A stretch of 64,000 nucleotides of DNA, from assembly GCA_050084515.1 (NCBI GenBank), contig CM114272.1:46810001-46874000 (forward strand), read 5' to 3'. The notes under the pieces are model-generated. The model was not told the DNA's origin. It worked only from the letters and a program-made list of their open reading frames with translations, and searched no databases. The stretch comes from Blasia pusilla (Eukaryota; Marchantiophyta; Marchantiopsida; Blasiales). Below, in pieces: positions 35,930 to 47,763 of the stretch; positions within the stretch are counted from its first letter, which is position 1, and every line of letters begins with the position of its first letter. The translations under genes were made by a program, and so were the position numbers.

Positions 35930-36680
35930 AGGGGCATGTGTCAAGCACGTTGTTGGGGGCGGCCACCGTTGTGTACCGCGCGCTTTCTAATTTTTTGCTT
36001 CCGATATTATGACGTTGGGAGAACACCCGCCGAGGTTTTCCGGCTGGCCGCTATACTATGTGAGCATAGGATTGGAGTTCCTGCATTACGTTCAGAGGTG
36101 ATTGTAGAGGAGATGATGGACCTGCCCTTGGAGGTGATGCTCAATTCGTCCACATCAGATTCATGGCAGATTGTGGCTGCTAGGATGGCGGAGATGCAAG
36201 GTAGACCCGCGATAGAGTGTGCCATGGCTTTTGCGAGTGGTGTTTTGCTGGATAACCGGGGAAAGGTCTTCTACTTGGTGAGTCCAACATGTAGAGCTTT
36301 TAGTCCACAACGCGTCTTGTTGGATTCAAGAGCGCAACCCGTGATGTTGGGGAAAGGGTCATTCAGAGGATTGGGCTTGACGAGAGCCGGTTGTGGAGCG
36401 TTTTCCATTCTGGATACAAATATCCTTATGTGGAGCAAGTACCACACAGTATATCACCCGACAGGAGGTCATGGTGAGGATTCAATGGGGACATCCTAAA
36501 GATGAGTCCGTGGTGCGAGCCAAGGCGATAGTGACTAATGGAGAGTCCTACGACGTCTCGGTTAGTGGAGCTGTGTTATACCCAATGGGGTTTTCCCTGG
36601 ATTATTGGGAGGAATCAGCGTCCTACAGACCAAGATGGCAGTCAGGTGATGGGCACCTTAGCTATTTACCCGTTTGATTC
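35930..36680 (+). pseudogene. Protease region of family B
   Basis: A frame of 199 codons includes VLLDSRAQPVMLGKG near 36320, the family form of the LLDSGA protease motif with Arg in place of Gly. SYDVSVSGAVLYPMGF follows in another frame (about 36545-36600). The text matches family A closely enough to align but differs at many positions. Confidence 0.65.
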
Positions 36681-36989
36681 ACAGGTGCAGTGATCGAGCG
36701 ACGGCCGAGAGAGATGGCAACGTTAGCAGCATTTAGCAGTGCTATCACTTGGCCTAGTGATTTGATTGAGGAATATGTCCATGCAGAGGATACTCCCGTT
36801 TGTGACATCTCTATGGAGAGGAGTGTCATGGTAGCCGCATCAATCTGTGGAGGAGAGGTGCCACCTTGGGGCTTGATCGAGAAGCTTCGACGCTTAGCCA
36901 CTAAGCATGTGCAGACCGCGTGGAGAGAGACGTTTGCACAGAGGAACCCCATGTAGGCAGGAGTACTGCTATGACCCCTTTGGACACCA

Positions 36990-38060
36990 CCCCGATTATG
37001 TGGTGCATCCCAAAGGAGGATATTTGGATGTTGGATCTCTTTGGAGGGATGAGCACTGGGTTAGATGTTGTTTTGCACGTTGGAGTGCGTGTGTAGCAGT
37101 ACTTGTATGTGGAGATTGATAATGTTGCGAGGTGCCCTTCACTTCACCATGTGGCATTGTTACGCCTCCGTTTTTCCGACTTGTTGTATGCGTCCACCAT
37201 CCAGGGTTACCGGAGTTTCCTACCGAGGGATATTTCATTGTTGGGGGCGTAGGACTTGGAGCAGGTAGGGACCATGTACTTGGTCATTGCTAGTTGGCCG
37301 TGTCAAGGCCAATCGAGTGCTGGATGAGGTAGCGGGTTAGCTATACTTGGGCCTGGTTCTTTTGGGAGATGATGCGGATCTTGCAATATTTACAGGACCA
37401 TCAGCCTCGTTCTCCAGCATACATTTTGGAGAATGTGCCAATTTTGGGCGATTCAAGGTCCCGCGTGATGACAAGTGCACATCAAGTGCGCGCATGGATT
37501 GGCCCGACAGTGTTGTTAGATGTCGCGAGTGTAGGTTCTAGAGCACAACGCCCGCATATATGGTGGACCAACTTGGTCCCACATGAGGTCTTGCAGAGGT
37601 CGTATGCTAGAGTGGAGCGTCGTATGCTGGATCTAGGTCGTCGATCACAGGCAGTAAGCCATGATGATCGACCGCCGTCGATTATGGTCAACAGAATTGG
37701 TATGCCACGGGCAACCTTTCCCACATTTTTGAGTTTTCTCGCTTCCTATGCATTCAAGGAGGTCAGACCTAGCTTGGTTTGGGATGACCAAGTACAGAGG
37801 TTGGTGGAGGCCAATGCCAATTAGCGAGAGCGAGCGATAGGATTTCCCACAGGAGTGACGGTAGTACGGTCACTATCAGAGGCATCACAACATCATTCCT
37901 TGGATCAGGCGATAGACCTCAACTGATTAACATGGATTTTTAGCTTAGGCATCGCTGAGGAGCATTGTTTGAGGATGCGGCAGATCATAGCTGTTGCGTT
38001 GGTAAGCCCCATGCCTACCAAGACGGTTGAGGTTGTGGCTAGGGGCGAGATCTGAGGAGA
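36990..38060 (+). pseudogene. DNMT3-like methyltransferase domain, family B
   Basis: Motif I is MLDLFGGMSTGLDVV (near 37030). Motif II is YLYVEID and motif IV is SWPCQGQSS, with catalytic Cys and Gln retained. Motif VI is YILENVPIL, and motif VIII is SRAQRPHIWWTN. The 37369-37824 part is an unbroken 151-codon frame from motif VI to the RLVEANAN region. Stops occur at 37095, 37252 and 37326. The domain was therefore present before families A and B separated. Confidence 0.85.
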
Positions 38061-38130
38061 TCGACACACCAAGGGTGATCGAGAGAGACACCCTTGGACT
38101 TCTTGGGATGTTTTGCAAGTATGCTAGAAG

Positions 38131-39567
38131 ATGATAGCCACATCATGGAGTGTGGTTACAGGTACTGCACCTGGAGATGAGAGTTTTGTTGTCCGAGACG
38201 GGGTTGCACCATGGCAACCACCGACAATCGCGCCAGAGAGACCTACCGTAGTCATGATGGAGACTTGGGAGCCACATATGGGCCGTAAGTTGACAAGAGG
38301 AGAGCGGCGTCGGATACACCAATTCCTTAGGAGTTATAGAAGTTTTTTTGCATTTAATATGCATGATTTGGGTACGCTGAAGGGTCTAAGGATCCGCATT
38401 GAGTTTTCGAGTGACACGCCTATCTTTCGACGACCCTAGAGATACTGTGACATGGAGAGGGCTCTGATTTAGAGAAGGAGCCATGACTTGGTTGGCACAT
38501 GACCTATGGAGATTTTGCATGGAGAGTATGCATCTGCCACTGTCATGCCCTCCAAGAAGGATGTGCATGGCAACTGGACGGATAAGCGGGTGTATGGAGA
38601 TTACCGACTTATCAATCAGCAGACGAAGTCCAATAGGTATGCAATGCCCACTCCTAAGGAGATCTTTGATGCTATTGGGCATGCAAAGGTCTTCAGTTTG
38701 TTAGATCTTCGAGCCGGATACCATCAGCTATAGATCAGATTGGAGGACATGCAGAAGACGACATTTTGGGGCATCGATCCTCATGGGAAGGATTTCTTGT
38801 ACTAGTGGCGGTTCTTACCATTCGGGTTAAGGAAGGCTCCGGCTGAGTTTCAGAGGATCGTGGATAGGATCTTGGTAGGTCTGGATTTTTCTAGGTGTTA
38901 TATTGATGACATCTTAGTCTTTAGCGCCACGGTTGAGGAGCATGAGCGACATCTAGAAGGGGTGTTTTGACGATTGCAGTTACATTGGCTGAAGCTACAT
39001 TCAGGCAAGTGCAAGTTCTTCTATGACCAGATTGAGTACTTGGGTCATGATATATACCCAGGGGGCCTTTGTAGAGGTTATTTCAAGCATTCCACGCCCT
39101 ACAGATGTGAATGGAGTTCGTGCATTCAGGGTATTGGCAAACTTCTATCGACGGTACGTCAAGGGTTTCAGTTTGATTGCAAAGCTGCTAACCTTGATGA
39201 CCAAGGTGAATCAAGATGGGCACTTTAGGGATGAGCAAGAGAGAGCATTTCAAATGCTCAAGGACATATTGACATCCGCGCCCATATTGAGTAGACTGAT
39301 CAGGGGGCGTCCTTTCCAGTTGCATACCGATTGGAGCATGTCGGGGCTTGGAGCGGTGCTCACCCAACATGACGATGATGGTAGAGAGTTCATGGTGGCT
39401 TACACTATTCGTGGCTTACACTATTCATTCGAACAATGCTGCATAAGCAAAGTATAGCTCGTATGAGGGTGAGTGCTTCGCTGTAGTGTAGGCTATCGCA
39501 CATTTCAGATATTATCTATTCAGAAATCCCTTTACCATCATAATTGATCATCAGCCACTTAAGTGGT
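38131..39567 (+). pseudogene. Reverse transcriptase and RNase H (5' part), family B
   Basis: RT motifs are KKDVHGNWTDKRVYGDYR, LLDLRAGYHQL and YIDDILVF (about 38900). Stops fall at 38437 and 38731 and a frameshift near 39070. RNase H starts with HTDWSMSGLGAVL. A short duplicated stretch, VAYTIRGLHYS, lies near 39400. The domain ends at the insertion of family A copy 3. Confidence 0.85.
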
Positions 39568-41220
39568 TGTCATGACCATACGGATTATGTCGTAGAATAT
39601 AGTGTGCTAGTAGAGGCCATACCTTATGTAGGGCCGCAGTGTCTAGGTAGAGATGCGATTTCATACATAGGGTTGGGGGTTACTCAGTTGAGGGTGACTT
39701 TTCCAGTAGGGCTCGCTCTTAGGTTGGAGGATATAAGGTGGAGTGCACTCAAAGAACAGTCAGTTCTTTGAGTTGAGCCTGTTGCGTTGGGAGTTAGCCT
39801 TGATAGTGAGTAGAGCTCTTGGCTATGGTGTTTCCCGCAAGCTTCGACCTAGATTCTCCCATCGTGGAGTGGGTTTGGCTCGATTGTATGTGATTCTATA
39901 GGTGTTTTATGACAGAAGGTCTTTCACAGATCTCACTCAAAGAACTGGAGAAGATTGATGGTAGCTTCTATTGTGGATCAGTAGGATCTGGCTAGGGCTG
40001 ATTGTGTACTCGGCCGTGGATGTTCGTGGCTTTTGGCCTATGTTGGAGGTATCAATCTGGTGCGTGGTTGGTTGGGAAAGAAGCGCCTTGCTGAGAGCTT
40101 TGCAATGTGCTTTAGATTTCCGGATTTTGTTAAGGGAGTTGGAAGTTATCAAGGATTGAAGATTCTGGTTCGTGTTCAACGGTTTTCTAATGTGGAGAGC
40201 TTGGAGTGCGGAAGCTCTGTTGAAGTTCATCCAAATCGGGTGAGAGGTTCCTGTTGCTACTTGTATGGTGATCTCATGTGAAGCTACCTGCTTGAGTGTG
40301 TGGAGGGTTGCAGATTTCTGCGTGCATGAAACTGGGCGGAAGCGCTGTCGGATTTGCGATTCTGGAGGTGTATGGAGAGCAAGTTTGTCTGATTTTTAGC
40401 TCGGAGTATAGAGCTGGGTTGTAGCTGATTTTTTGTGGAGAGATAGCTATGGTGGTCAATTAAATTCTGGTTGAAATAGATTCAATTTTGGTCAAGGATT
40501 TGTGAAGAAATTGCTGTTCAAAATTTTGCGGACTAGCTCAAGGTATGGTGGACAGCGGATCGGAGGGGCTGGTTGGTTGGTGACTCGTTCATTTTTGGAG
40601 ACGCCTATCCCATTGGGGGCGCCCTGGTTGGGCCTCTCTCCATAGCGAAGCATGGCAAAGCGTGGCGAATGGGGTATGTCTCGGCGTTTTGAGGCTTCAA
40701 GGCAACTCGTGGTAGCTCGGGGCGAGTGGGCTTGAGAGGCGGAGTAAGGAGCAAGCAAGCAAGCTTGCTTGCTTGAGCGTGAGGTAGTTTTTGCAGGATT
40801 TGTGAATTGAGTGTTGCATAACTGGTCACCCATCTTTGGGCATTTCAGCCTGGAAGACGCTTAACTGTTGAGTTCTTAACTATGCTAGTGTACACACTGT
40901 TGTAGCTCATTTGGAGATGTGTTAGGCGCTTTATGCATCTCAGGTTTTTGGTTGATGTACCTCTAGCCCATAGTACGGTATAGCCTCTCCATGCAGATGA
41001 TTGTTTCAGGTGTTGCGAGTTCGAGTAGCACGTCATCGACCCGTGACGAAGTAGCTATTGTGTTAGAATTGTATGGTGGGTTTTGTGGATTCAGGGGGCG
41101 CCACGTTTGGTAGATTGTGTTACCTTGATTTCCATTTGCGATTGGAGGATTTTCGTTGGACTTCCTGTGTTTGGATCCCCTCCATCGTTGCTTCTTGCTT
41201 GCGCGCCCATTGTTAGGGCT
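39568..41220 (+). mobile_element. 5' LTR and leader of family A copy 3
   Basis: The first 365 bases or so match the 3' LTR at 49222-49585. The following 1.3 kb matches copy 2's leader and has no long coding frame with homology. The CAAGCAAGCAAGCTTGCTTG palindrome is at about 40750-40775, and the 5S-like segment is at 40824-40876. The LTR's terminal 110 bases are absent, as in copy 2. Confidence 0.7.
40824..40876 (-). other. 5S rRNA-derived segment, family A copy 3
   Basis: On the minus strand: AGAACTC, 4 bases, GTTAAGCG, 23 bases, GATGGGTGACC. Block sequences and spacing are the same as plant 5S rRNA, and antisense to the coding strand as in copies 1 and 2. Confidence 0.75.
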
Positions 41221-42180
41221 GAATTGTGTGAACGTGGGGGTGTTACTGCTACACGTGCTGAGGTGGATGAGGGTGTTGCGGTGGAGCGACCCTCTATGTC
41301 AAGTGTAGCATTGAGTACCGGTGCTACTTAGCGCAAAGAATGGCGAAGATGGATGCATTACCAGCCCGGCCAACCATTGATCGTGAGAAGCTTACACCTG
41401 GTGTATGTATGTTGGACAACCGGAGTGGGATATTCTGATTGGTGAGTCCTACAAGACAGGTGTATAGACCAGATAGAGTCTTGTTAGACTCTCATGCCCA
41501 ACCTTTGATGTTGGGAACGGCGACATGTATTGGTTTAAGTATTCGGAGGTCAGAGCTTGAGCCTTGCCCATTCCAGATTCAAACATCACTTGGAGGAGCC
41601 AATGATAGGTCTCAATTCATGACACGGGAGAAGTTTTCTGTACAGTTGAGACCAGATCATGCGATTGATAGCTCCCGGTTGGGAGTATTTGCGGTAGTCA
41701 CATCAGTCGAGTCGTATGATGTACTAGTTGGAGGAGCAGTATTGTACCCGGTGGGTTTTCAGATGGATTACTAGACTGAGAGAGCGTCCTATAGACATGG
41801 TTGGCAGTCCGGGGATGGACGTATGAGCCAAGTTCCTGTGAGATTTATTTATGGGGCTCGACGAGGAGGGTCTTCCCCAACAGTGTTAGCATCTATGGTT
41901 GGTTTTAGTGGAGTAGTCACTTGGCCAAGAGACTTTTAGGAGGGTAATGTTTCTGCTATGGATTCTCGTGTGCGTGAGGAGCTAGAGGAGGTCCCTATTT
42001 TTGAAGCAGTGGCATCCTCATCGTTGGATGTGCCACTTTGGAGTTCAGGCGGTGCACTTCGGCAGGAGGCTGATCGCCTAGTGCAAGAGGCTTGGTGTGA
42101 GGCTGTTATACCTCACGAGGAAGAGGAGGCCCCACGGCGGACTCCTACTTCTGGTCCAGTTGGGTTATCTCCTTTGGATA
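41221..42180 (+). pseudogene. Protease region of family A copy 3
   Basis: VLLDSHAQPLMLGTA lies near 41480. ESYDVLVGGAVLYPVGFQMD lies near 41705-41770, in an open stretch of 111 codons. Stops are at 41330, 41772 and 41938. Gag is missing upstream because of the deletion at 41221. Confidence 0.65.
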
Positions 42181-43300
42181 CTACACCCATTGTATGGCAG
42201 TATCCGCCGGAAGGCATTTGTGTGTTAGATCTCTTTGGTGGGATTAGCACCGGGTTTGGTTTGTAGTGTTGGCCGGTATTCCTGTGCGGAGATACGTGTA
42301 TGTGGAGCGAGATGAGACGGCCCAGAGAGTCTCATCCCGACATATTGGTCAGTTGATGCACAGATATCCTGAGTTGTTGCCGCCATCAGCTATTCGTGGG
42401 TACCAGCGTGCTTTGCCGTCACACATTGCATTGTTGGGGGCGCATGACCTTGAGAGGGTTGGTCCTGTGGATTTGGTGATTGCTGGTTGGCCATGTCAGG
42501 GTCATACACGTGGTGGTCGTGGTGAGGGATTACACGACCCTAGGTCTCGATTGTTTTGGGAGATGTTACGGGTGTTACGACATCTTCAGGTTCATCAAGA
42601 ACGTGCTCTAGTTTACATTCTGGAGAATGTTCCATTGTTGGGTGACACTCGGACCTGAATGATGGCGAGTGTTCATGAGGTGCGATCTTGGATTGGACCG
42701 GCGGTGTTGTTGGATGTAGCGCGAGTTGGCTTGCGTGCACATCGTCCACGCTTGTGGTGGACAAACTTTTTCCCTAAGGGGGTTCTACATCAAGCATATG
42801 TTGCAGTGCAGCGGGACCCTTGGCTTACAATGGATAGTATCTTGGATACTGGGCGAATTTCTCAGGTGGTGAGGGTTATTGATCGGTCACCCATGGCAGC
42901 GGTGAACCATGTGGGCCAGCCTAGGATGGCACTACCCACATTTGTGAGTTTTCCCTCGTCACATGCATACAGGGAAGGTGGTTCCGGGCTTGTGTGGGAT
43001 TCTCATGTGCGACAGTTGATGGAGCCTAACGCTGATGAGAGAGAATGTGCGAAGGGATTTGCTACTTGTGTGACAGCGGTTGCTTCCATTTCTGAGGCTT
43101 CACCACGTTATGTGTTGGGTCAGGCCATGGACCTGAATTGTTTGACTTGGATTTTGAGTCTTGGTATGGCCGAGCAGCGTCAACTCCGGACTATGTCTAT
43201 GGGTTTTCCACCCCTTGTAATGAGCTTGATGGCTACCGGGACAGTAGAGGCATCAGGTGGGGGCGAGGAGAGTAGTATTTTGCATCCTTGGAGTAAATGG
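42181..43300 (+). pseudogene. DNMT3-like methyltransferase domain, best-preserved copy
   Basis: Only two lesions break the domain: a frameshift at about 42262 and a TGA at 42656-42658. Motif I is CVLDLFGGISTG and motif II is YVERDE. DLVIAGWPCQGHTRGG is motif IV with the catalytic Cys, and LFWEMLRVL follows as in DNMT3. Motif VI is YILENVPLLG, and motif VIII is LRAHRPRLWWTN, matching the AHRARYFW form of DNMT3. The end has LVWDSHVRQLMEPNADERE and LGQAMDLNCLTWIL, in the place of motifs IX-X. Motif order is canonical, not the permuted order of plant DRM enzymes. By family it would methylate DNA cytosines de novo. Its position between protease and RT shows it was translated with pol. Confidence 0.9.
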
Positions 43301-43549
43301 GATGTTATGGCTGGGCATGTGGAGTTGGTTGCTCATGCTGGTGGTGGAGTTATTTGCCCAGATGATGGTGTAGCTAAGGGTGTACCATCTTATGGGGGGG
43401 TTGCGTAGCAGCCAATGGCATCGTCCTCTCCCTCTAGTGTGCCAGTGGAGGAGACTTGGGAGCCATTACTTGGGCCCAAGCTTACGGGAGGTGAGAAACG
43501 ACGCTTGACATAGTTCCTACGTGCTTATAGGAGTTGTTTTGCCTTTAGC

Positions 43550-44403
43550 ATGAAGGAGTTGGGTTCTCTGGTTGGACCCGGTATACGGATTGATTTGGCT
43601 AGTGATACGCCAATCTTTCGTCGTCCCTACCGATATAGTGATATGGAGAGGGACCTGATTCATAATAGGACGTTGGACCTTTTGGAGGCTGGATTAGTGG
43701 AGTTGTCGCATGGAGAGTATGCATCAGCCACTATCATGCATGCTAAAAAGGATATGCATGGCAACTACACGGATAGGCGGATGTGTGGAGATTACCGTCC
43801 TATCAATCGGCAAACCAAGGCCAATAGGTATGCCATGCCTACACCTGAGGAGATCTTTGATGTGGTGGGACATGCAAAGATTTTCAGTACTTTGGATCTT
43901 CGGGCAGGATACCATCAATTGCCGATTCGGGAGAGTGACAAGGCCAAGACAACATTTCGGGGTGTCAACTCTCATGGCAAGGATTGTTTGTACGAGTGGA
44001 AATTCTTACCCTTTGGGTTGAAGAATGCACCTGCCGAGTTTCAGAGAGTGATGGACAGGATCCTAGCAGGGTTGGATTTTGTTCGGTATTATATTGATGA
44101 TATCTTGGTTTTCACTAACACAATTGAGGAGCATCAGATACATTTGCAGATGGTGTTTGAGCGGTTGAAAGCTCATGGTCTATGTTTGCATCTAGGAAAG
44201 TGTAAGTTCTTCCATGAGGATGTTGAGTACTTGGGTCATGTGATCTATCCAGGTGGTTTGGGAGTTCAGCAAGCAAAGGTGGAGGCTATTGCACTTATTC
44301 CGCGTCTGGTAGATGTGAGTAGAGTTCGGGCATTCATGGGATTGGCGAACTACTATCGGAGGTATGTGAAGGGATTTAGTGCTATGGCAAAGCCTTTGAA
44401 CTA
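43550..44403 (+). CDS. Reverse transcriptase of family A copy 3, intact stretch
   Basis: An uninterrupted 284-codon frame starts at an ATG, although in the element this is internal to the polyprotein. It holds SDTPIFRRPYRYS, KKDMHGNYTDRRMCGDYRPI, LDLRAGYHQLPIRESDKAKT, FGLKNAPAEFQRVMDRIL, the catalytic YIDDILVF and the thumb text LANYYRRYVKGFSAMAKPLN. It ends at a TAA (CAA in copy 1) just before a deletion that removes most of RNase H. It copies element RNA to DNA in living relatives. Confidence 0.9.
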
Positions 44404-44424
44404 ATTGCTGAAATCAGATCAGGA

Positions 44425-45367
44425 GAGGCTGTGGCACACTTTAGGTTTTACTTGTTTGGCACACAGTTTACCCTTGTTACTGATCACCAGCCGCTCAAGT
44501 GGTTGATGGAGTCTGACAAGCTTACAGGGAAGCTTGCACGGTGGGCTCTTATCTTACAGGAGTATGACTTCCAGGTGGTACATAGACCTGGAGTTGCCAA
44601 CCTTGATGCCGATGGGTTGAGTAGGAATCCATGTACTAGCCAAGAGGATACAAGTGGGGCTAGATGGCATGGCAAGGTTGATGAGGAGATGGTGCCAGGT
44701 TGGTATGCATCCGCCTTTTTATGTTGGTTAGGGGTGGACTCTAGCATGGAGGAGCACATGATATCTTACTCTAGTCAGAGGGTAGATGGCCAGCCTTCAG
44801 ATCCTAAGGTTGGAGATGGTGGTACGGATCAGCGTGATATTCATGATGATGCGTTGGTGTTGGAGTTCCTACGGACCTGTAGGGTGCCAGGCATAGTGAG
44901 TGCCAAGGAGCGAGACCGTGTTCTTCAACATGCTAAGAGGTATCGATTGGAGGGAACACATATTCTCCGCGTGTGGGAGGATGGTAGAGTACGAGTAGTG
45001 CCACATTTGGCTCAAAGTGAGCGCATTGTGCGACATGCCCATGAGGAGTTGGGACATTTTGGGGTAAAGCGTACGTATAGCTTACTCCTTGGCCAGTATT
45101 GGTGGCGTGGCATGCATACTCAGGTGCAGCAGTTGGTGTCACGTTGTATGGTTTGTGACCGGGTGAGGGCATCATTCAATACCCCTACACCACAATTACA
45201 CCCCTTGCCTATTATGGGGTTGGGTTACCGTTGGAGTGTGGACTTTACCGGACCGTTACCGTTGATTGTACGACATCATCGATATGTGTTGGTGATGGTG
45301 GAGCACTTCTCCAAGTGGATTGAGTTGGTGGCATTACCGGACAAGGCAAGTGAGGGAACGGCGTATG
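44425..45367 (+). pseudogene. RNase H end and integrase, family A copy 3 (first integrase part)
   Basis: The frame is open for 331 codons. It starts with the RNase H text TLVTDHQPLKWLMESDKLTG and NLDADGLSRNPC. The integrase zinc domain follows (HAHEELGHFGVK, CMVCDR), then the core start SVDFTGPLPL and FSKWIELVALPDKASEG. At 45367 it breaks off and a second copy of the zinc-domain region begins. Confidence 0.85.
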
Positions 45368-45382
45368 CGTTTACCTCACTTT

Positions 45383-45595
45383 TTAGTGAGTCCCAAGGAG
45401 CAAGACCGTGTTCTTCAACGTGCTAAGAGGTATCGATTGGAGGGAACACATATTCTCCGTGTGTGGGAGGATGGTAGAGTACGAGTAGTGCCACATTTGG
45501 CTTAGAGAGAGCGCATTGTGCGACATGCCCATGAGGAGTTGGGACATTTTGGGGTAAAGCGTACATATAGCTTACTCCTTGGTCAGTATTGGTGG
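45383..45595 (+). repeat. Duplicated integrase zinc-domain segment
   Basis: It repeats the sequence at about 44897-45100 (GTGAGTGCCAAGGAGC-type start to CAGTATTGGTGG) with a few changes and a stop (TAG at 45503). It is interrupted at 45596 by element E and continues at 47764. So 39568-45367 and 45383-49695 may be halves of two family A elements joined by recombination. Confidence 0.8.
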
Positions 45596-46914
45596 TGTCT
45601 CACCAGGTAATACATGGCCAGCACACAACCCAGATGAAAATGTTGCTTGTTCCACCAGTTCGGTCCCATGTAAGAGCTTAGGGCCAGATCAGAAGATCAG
45701 ATCTACAAGATGTATTCCTTAACAGCTATAAACCCCACCTCTTTACCTTAAGAGGCTGGAGAAACTCTCTCCACTTTAGTATCACAATCCTATCCTCACC
45801 CTACTAACCAAAACTCCTTCCTTTCTCTTGAGTGCTTTGAGTGGAGTGGCGAGTGGAACCCAACAAGCACATTCTACTTAGAAATCACAGTCAAGAATGA
45901 CCAGGGCAACATAAGGTCCTCCAATGTGCTGCCTTGGACTAGTTGAATGTACCAAGGACATCCTCTAAAGTACACCCAAATCCTAACCGATCAGGTAGTG
46001 CAATCACCTTCTTCTTCTCCTCTTACCTTGTTGATCCTTTGTTCTCCCTTCTTGTTCAGGTAGTAGGAGACTTAACAGGCTGAGCCAATGGTCTTCTACC
46101 TATAGGGGAGCTCAAGCATGACCCTCTCTCTCTCTCTCTCCACTCACTAACTCTTATCACTTACTAGACCTGGAAGTCCAGGTTGTCACACCCTGGAAGT
46201 AATGAGTGATTGGTGTCAAAGGCCAAGCTTAGGTGGGCAGAACAACAAGCTTTCCAAGCACACCTTGGTGGAGCACAATCTTGGAACCCAAGCTTGCCTC
46301 CCCTCTACTGGTACAGCCTCTTGTCCACTCACTACACTTTTGAATGATTAGTTGAATCAGCTCCAAGAATCTCCCTTCATCAAGCCCCCCAACTCATCAC
46401 TCAATCATGCACATACTCAGATACAGGGCAATGGAGTGAACTCATTTCACACGGCTACCTTCTGTGTATCACAAAATCATCGAGTACATGGGAGACCTTC
46501 TTAGTCTCAACCCCCTTCAAGCACACTACACACTACCTAGATCTGGTAGCACATAACTCGGTTGGTTAGCTTGGCTCAAGAGATCGAGTGTCTACTAGCC
46601 AACAACATGTATATGCCCGCCTTCAAGCAAACCCAACAGAGTATTTATAAGTGAAGCTGAGAGCCCTCTTCCCACTTGGGCTTCTCTGGAATTCTGGGTT
46701 CCTACCTTCCTACAAATCTACCTCCCCCTAAGCATCTACTCCAAGGCATCTACTGCCTGAAATTTCTATCTCATCTACTTCTGAACATGTCCTAACTAAA
46801 GTCTCTTGAGCAACATTGATGGCATAGGCTCGACTTATCTCTTGGACATGCTTGAAGGTAAGACCTACCTTTACATTCTTCCCATGCTTGCTTCTTCTCA
46901 AGCTGGTTCGAGCT

Positions 46915-47240
46915 TCCCTTGGATGCTCTTCAGCTCCTCCTGCTCTCATCACTTCCCTTGGATGCTCTTCACCTGATCTCATCACTCCCTTGGATGCTCT
47001 TCAGCTCCACCTGCTCTCATCACTCCCCTGGATGCTCTTTAGCCCCACCTGCTCTCATCACTTCCTTGGATGCTCTTCACCTGATCTCATCACTCCCTTG
47101 GATGCTCTTCACCTCCACCTCCTCTCATCACTCCCTTGGATGCTCTTCAGCTCCACCTGCTCTCATCACTCCCCTGGATGCTCTTCAGCCCCACCTGCTC
47201 TCATCACTTCCTTGGATGCTCTTCAGCTCCTCCTGATAAG
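46915..47240 (-). repeat. Minisatellite at the end of element E's integrase
   Basis: About eight copies of a 35-40-base unit containing TTGGATGCTCTTCA and CTCTCATCACT. On the minus strand the unit continues the integrase frame as repeats of roughly EELKSIQGSDES, then shifts frame. It looks like an expansion of the codons at the end of the integrase. Plus-strand frames in it (Met-Asp-Ala-Leu repeats) are artefacts. Confidence 0.85.
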
Positions 47241-47690
47241 GCCCAAGCAGTCGAATGTGCAGCTTTCCTGGAAACTTTTGGGGTAGACTATCATACATCA
47301 ACACCATGTCCCCATCCTTCACTGGATCATGCTGTATTCGGTTATCAAACCTCGTCTTCCTTTGTTGCTGAACTGCCTTGGTCTTCTCTAATGCTGCCTT
47401 TCTCTCATCCTCTAGGGCATCAATCATATCCAGCCTGTTATCTATGCCACCTTAAGGTTGGAAGTGCCCTTCTAGAGTATGATCAATCTTAAACTCCAAC
47501 TCTACTACCGAGAGAGGGTTCTGCCCATACACCAAGAAGTAGGGACTTTTCCCTGTTGTACTCTTCTCAACTATGTTGTAAGCATGGACAGTTGAAGCTA
47601 ATTTCCTATCCCAATCTGATTTGTGAGTTGCCACCATCTTGGTCCAAATAGCACCAATGATCCCATTTAAATTGCAGATTGTTGTTCTCG
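47185..47690 (-). pseudogene. Integrase C-terminal fragment in element E
   Basis: Minus-strand text includes WDRKLASTVHAYN, STTGKSPYFLVYGQNP, a stop at 47452-47454, then RKTRFDNRI and DMVLMYDSLPQKFPGKLHIR and LLGPYQ. This is the end of a gypsy integrase core and its GPY/F-type C-terminal module (PGKLHIRLLGPY). It belongs to a third gypsy lineage, unlike A and B. The catalytic region upstream is missing. Confidence 0.75.
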
Positions 47691-47763
47691 CTCCTTCTAC
47701 TCACCTAACTAGAGTCCCAAAAGTATCTAACACACATGGGAGCCACTTATGAAGGGGCGCACA

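Larger units (their letters stand above)
35899..39567 (+). mobile_element. Family B retrotransposon, first part
   Basis: It holds protease, DNMT-like domain, RT and RNase H of a second family, diverged from A throughout. The gag side is missing and the sequence abuts copy 2 of family A at 35898. It breaks inside RNase H at DHQPLKW (39567). The reading continues at 49696, where family A copy 3 ends. Stops are frequent. Confidence 0.85.
45596..47763 (-). mobile_element. Element E, short gypsy-like insertion in family A
   Basis: The 2168-bp insertion starts TGTCTCACC and ends GCGCACA, with GGTGG at 45591-45595 and 47764-47768. Removing it restores the integrase reading (GQYWWRGMHTQ). Its coding remnant reads on the minus strand. 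I see no pair of long terminal repeats, so it is an internally deleted or otherwise atypical element. A CT-rich tract lies at about 46122-46142. Confidence 0.75.

Noticed and set aside
46915-47240. A CRISPR-like array
   Set aside because: The units adjoin with no unique spacers and lie in a plant retroelement coding end.
46852-47290. Plus-strand repeat proteins of 100-140 codons (Leu/Ser/Pro rich)
   Set aside because: They are antisense readings of the minisatellite in element E, whose minus strand continues an integrase.
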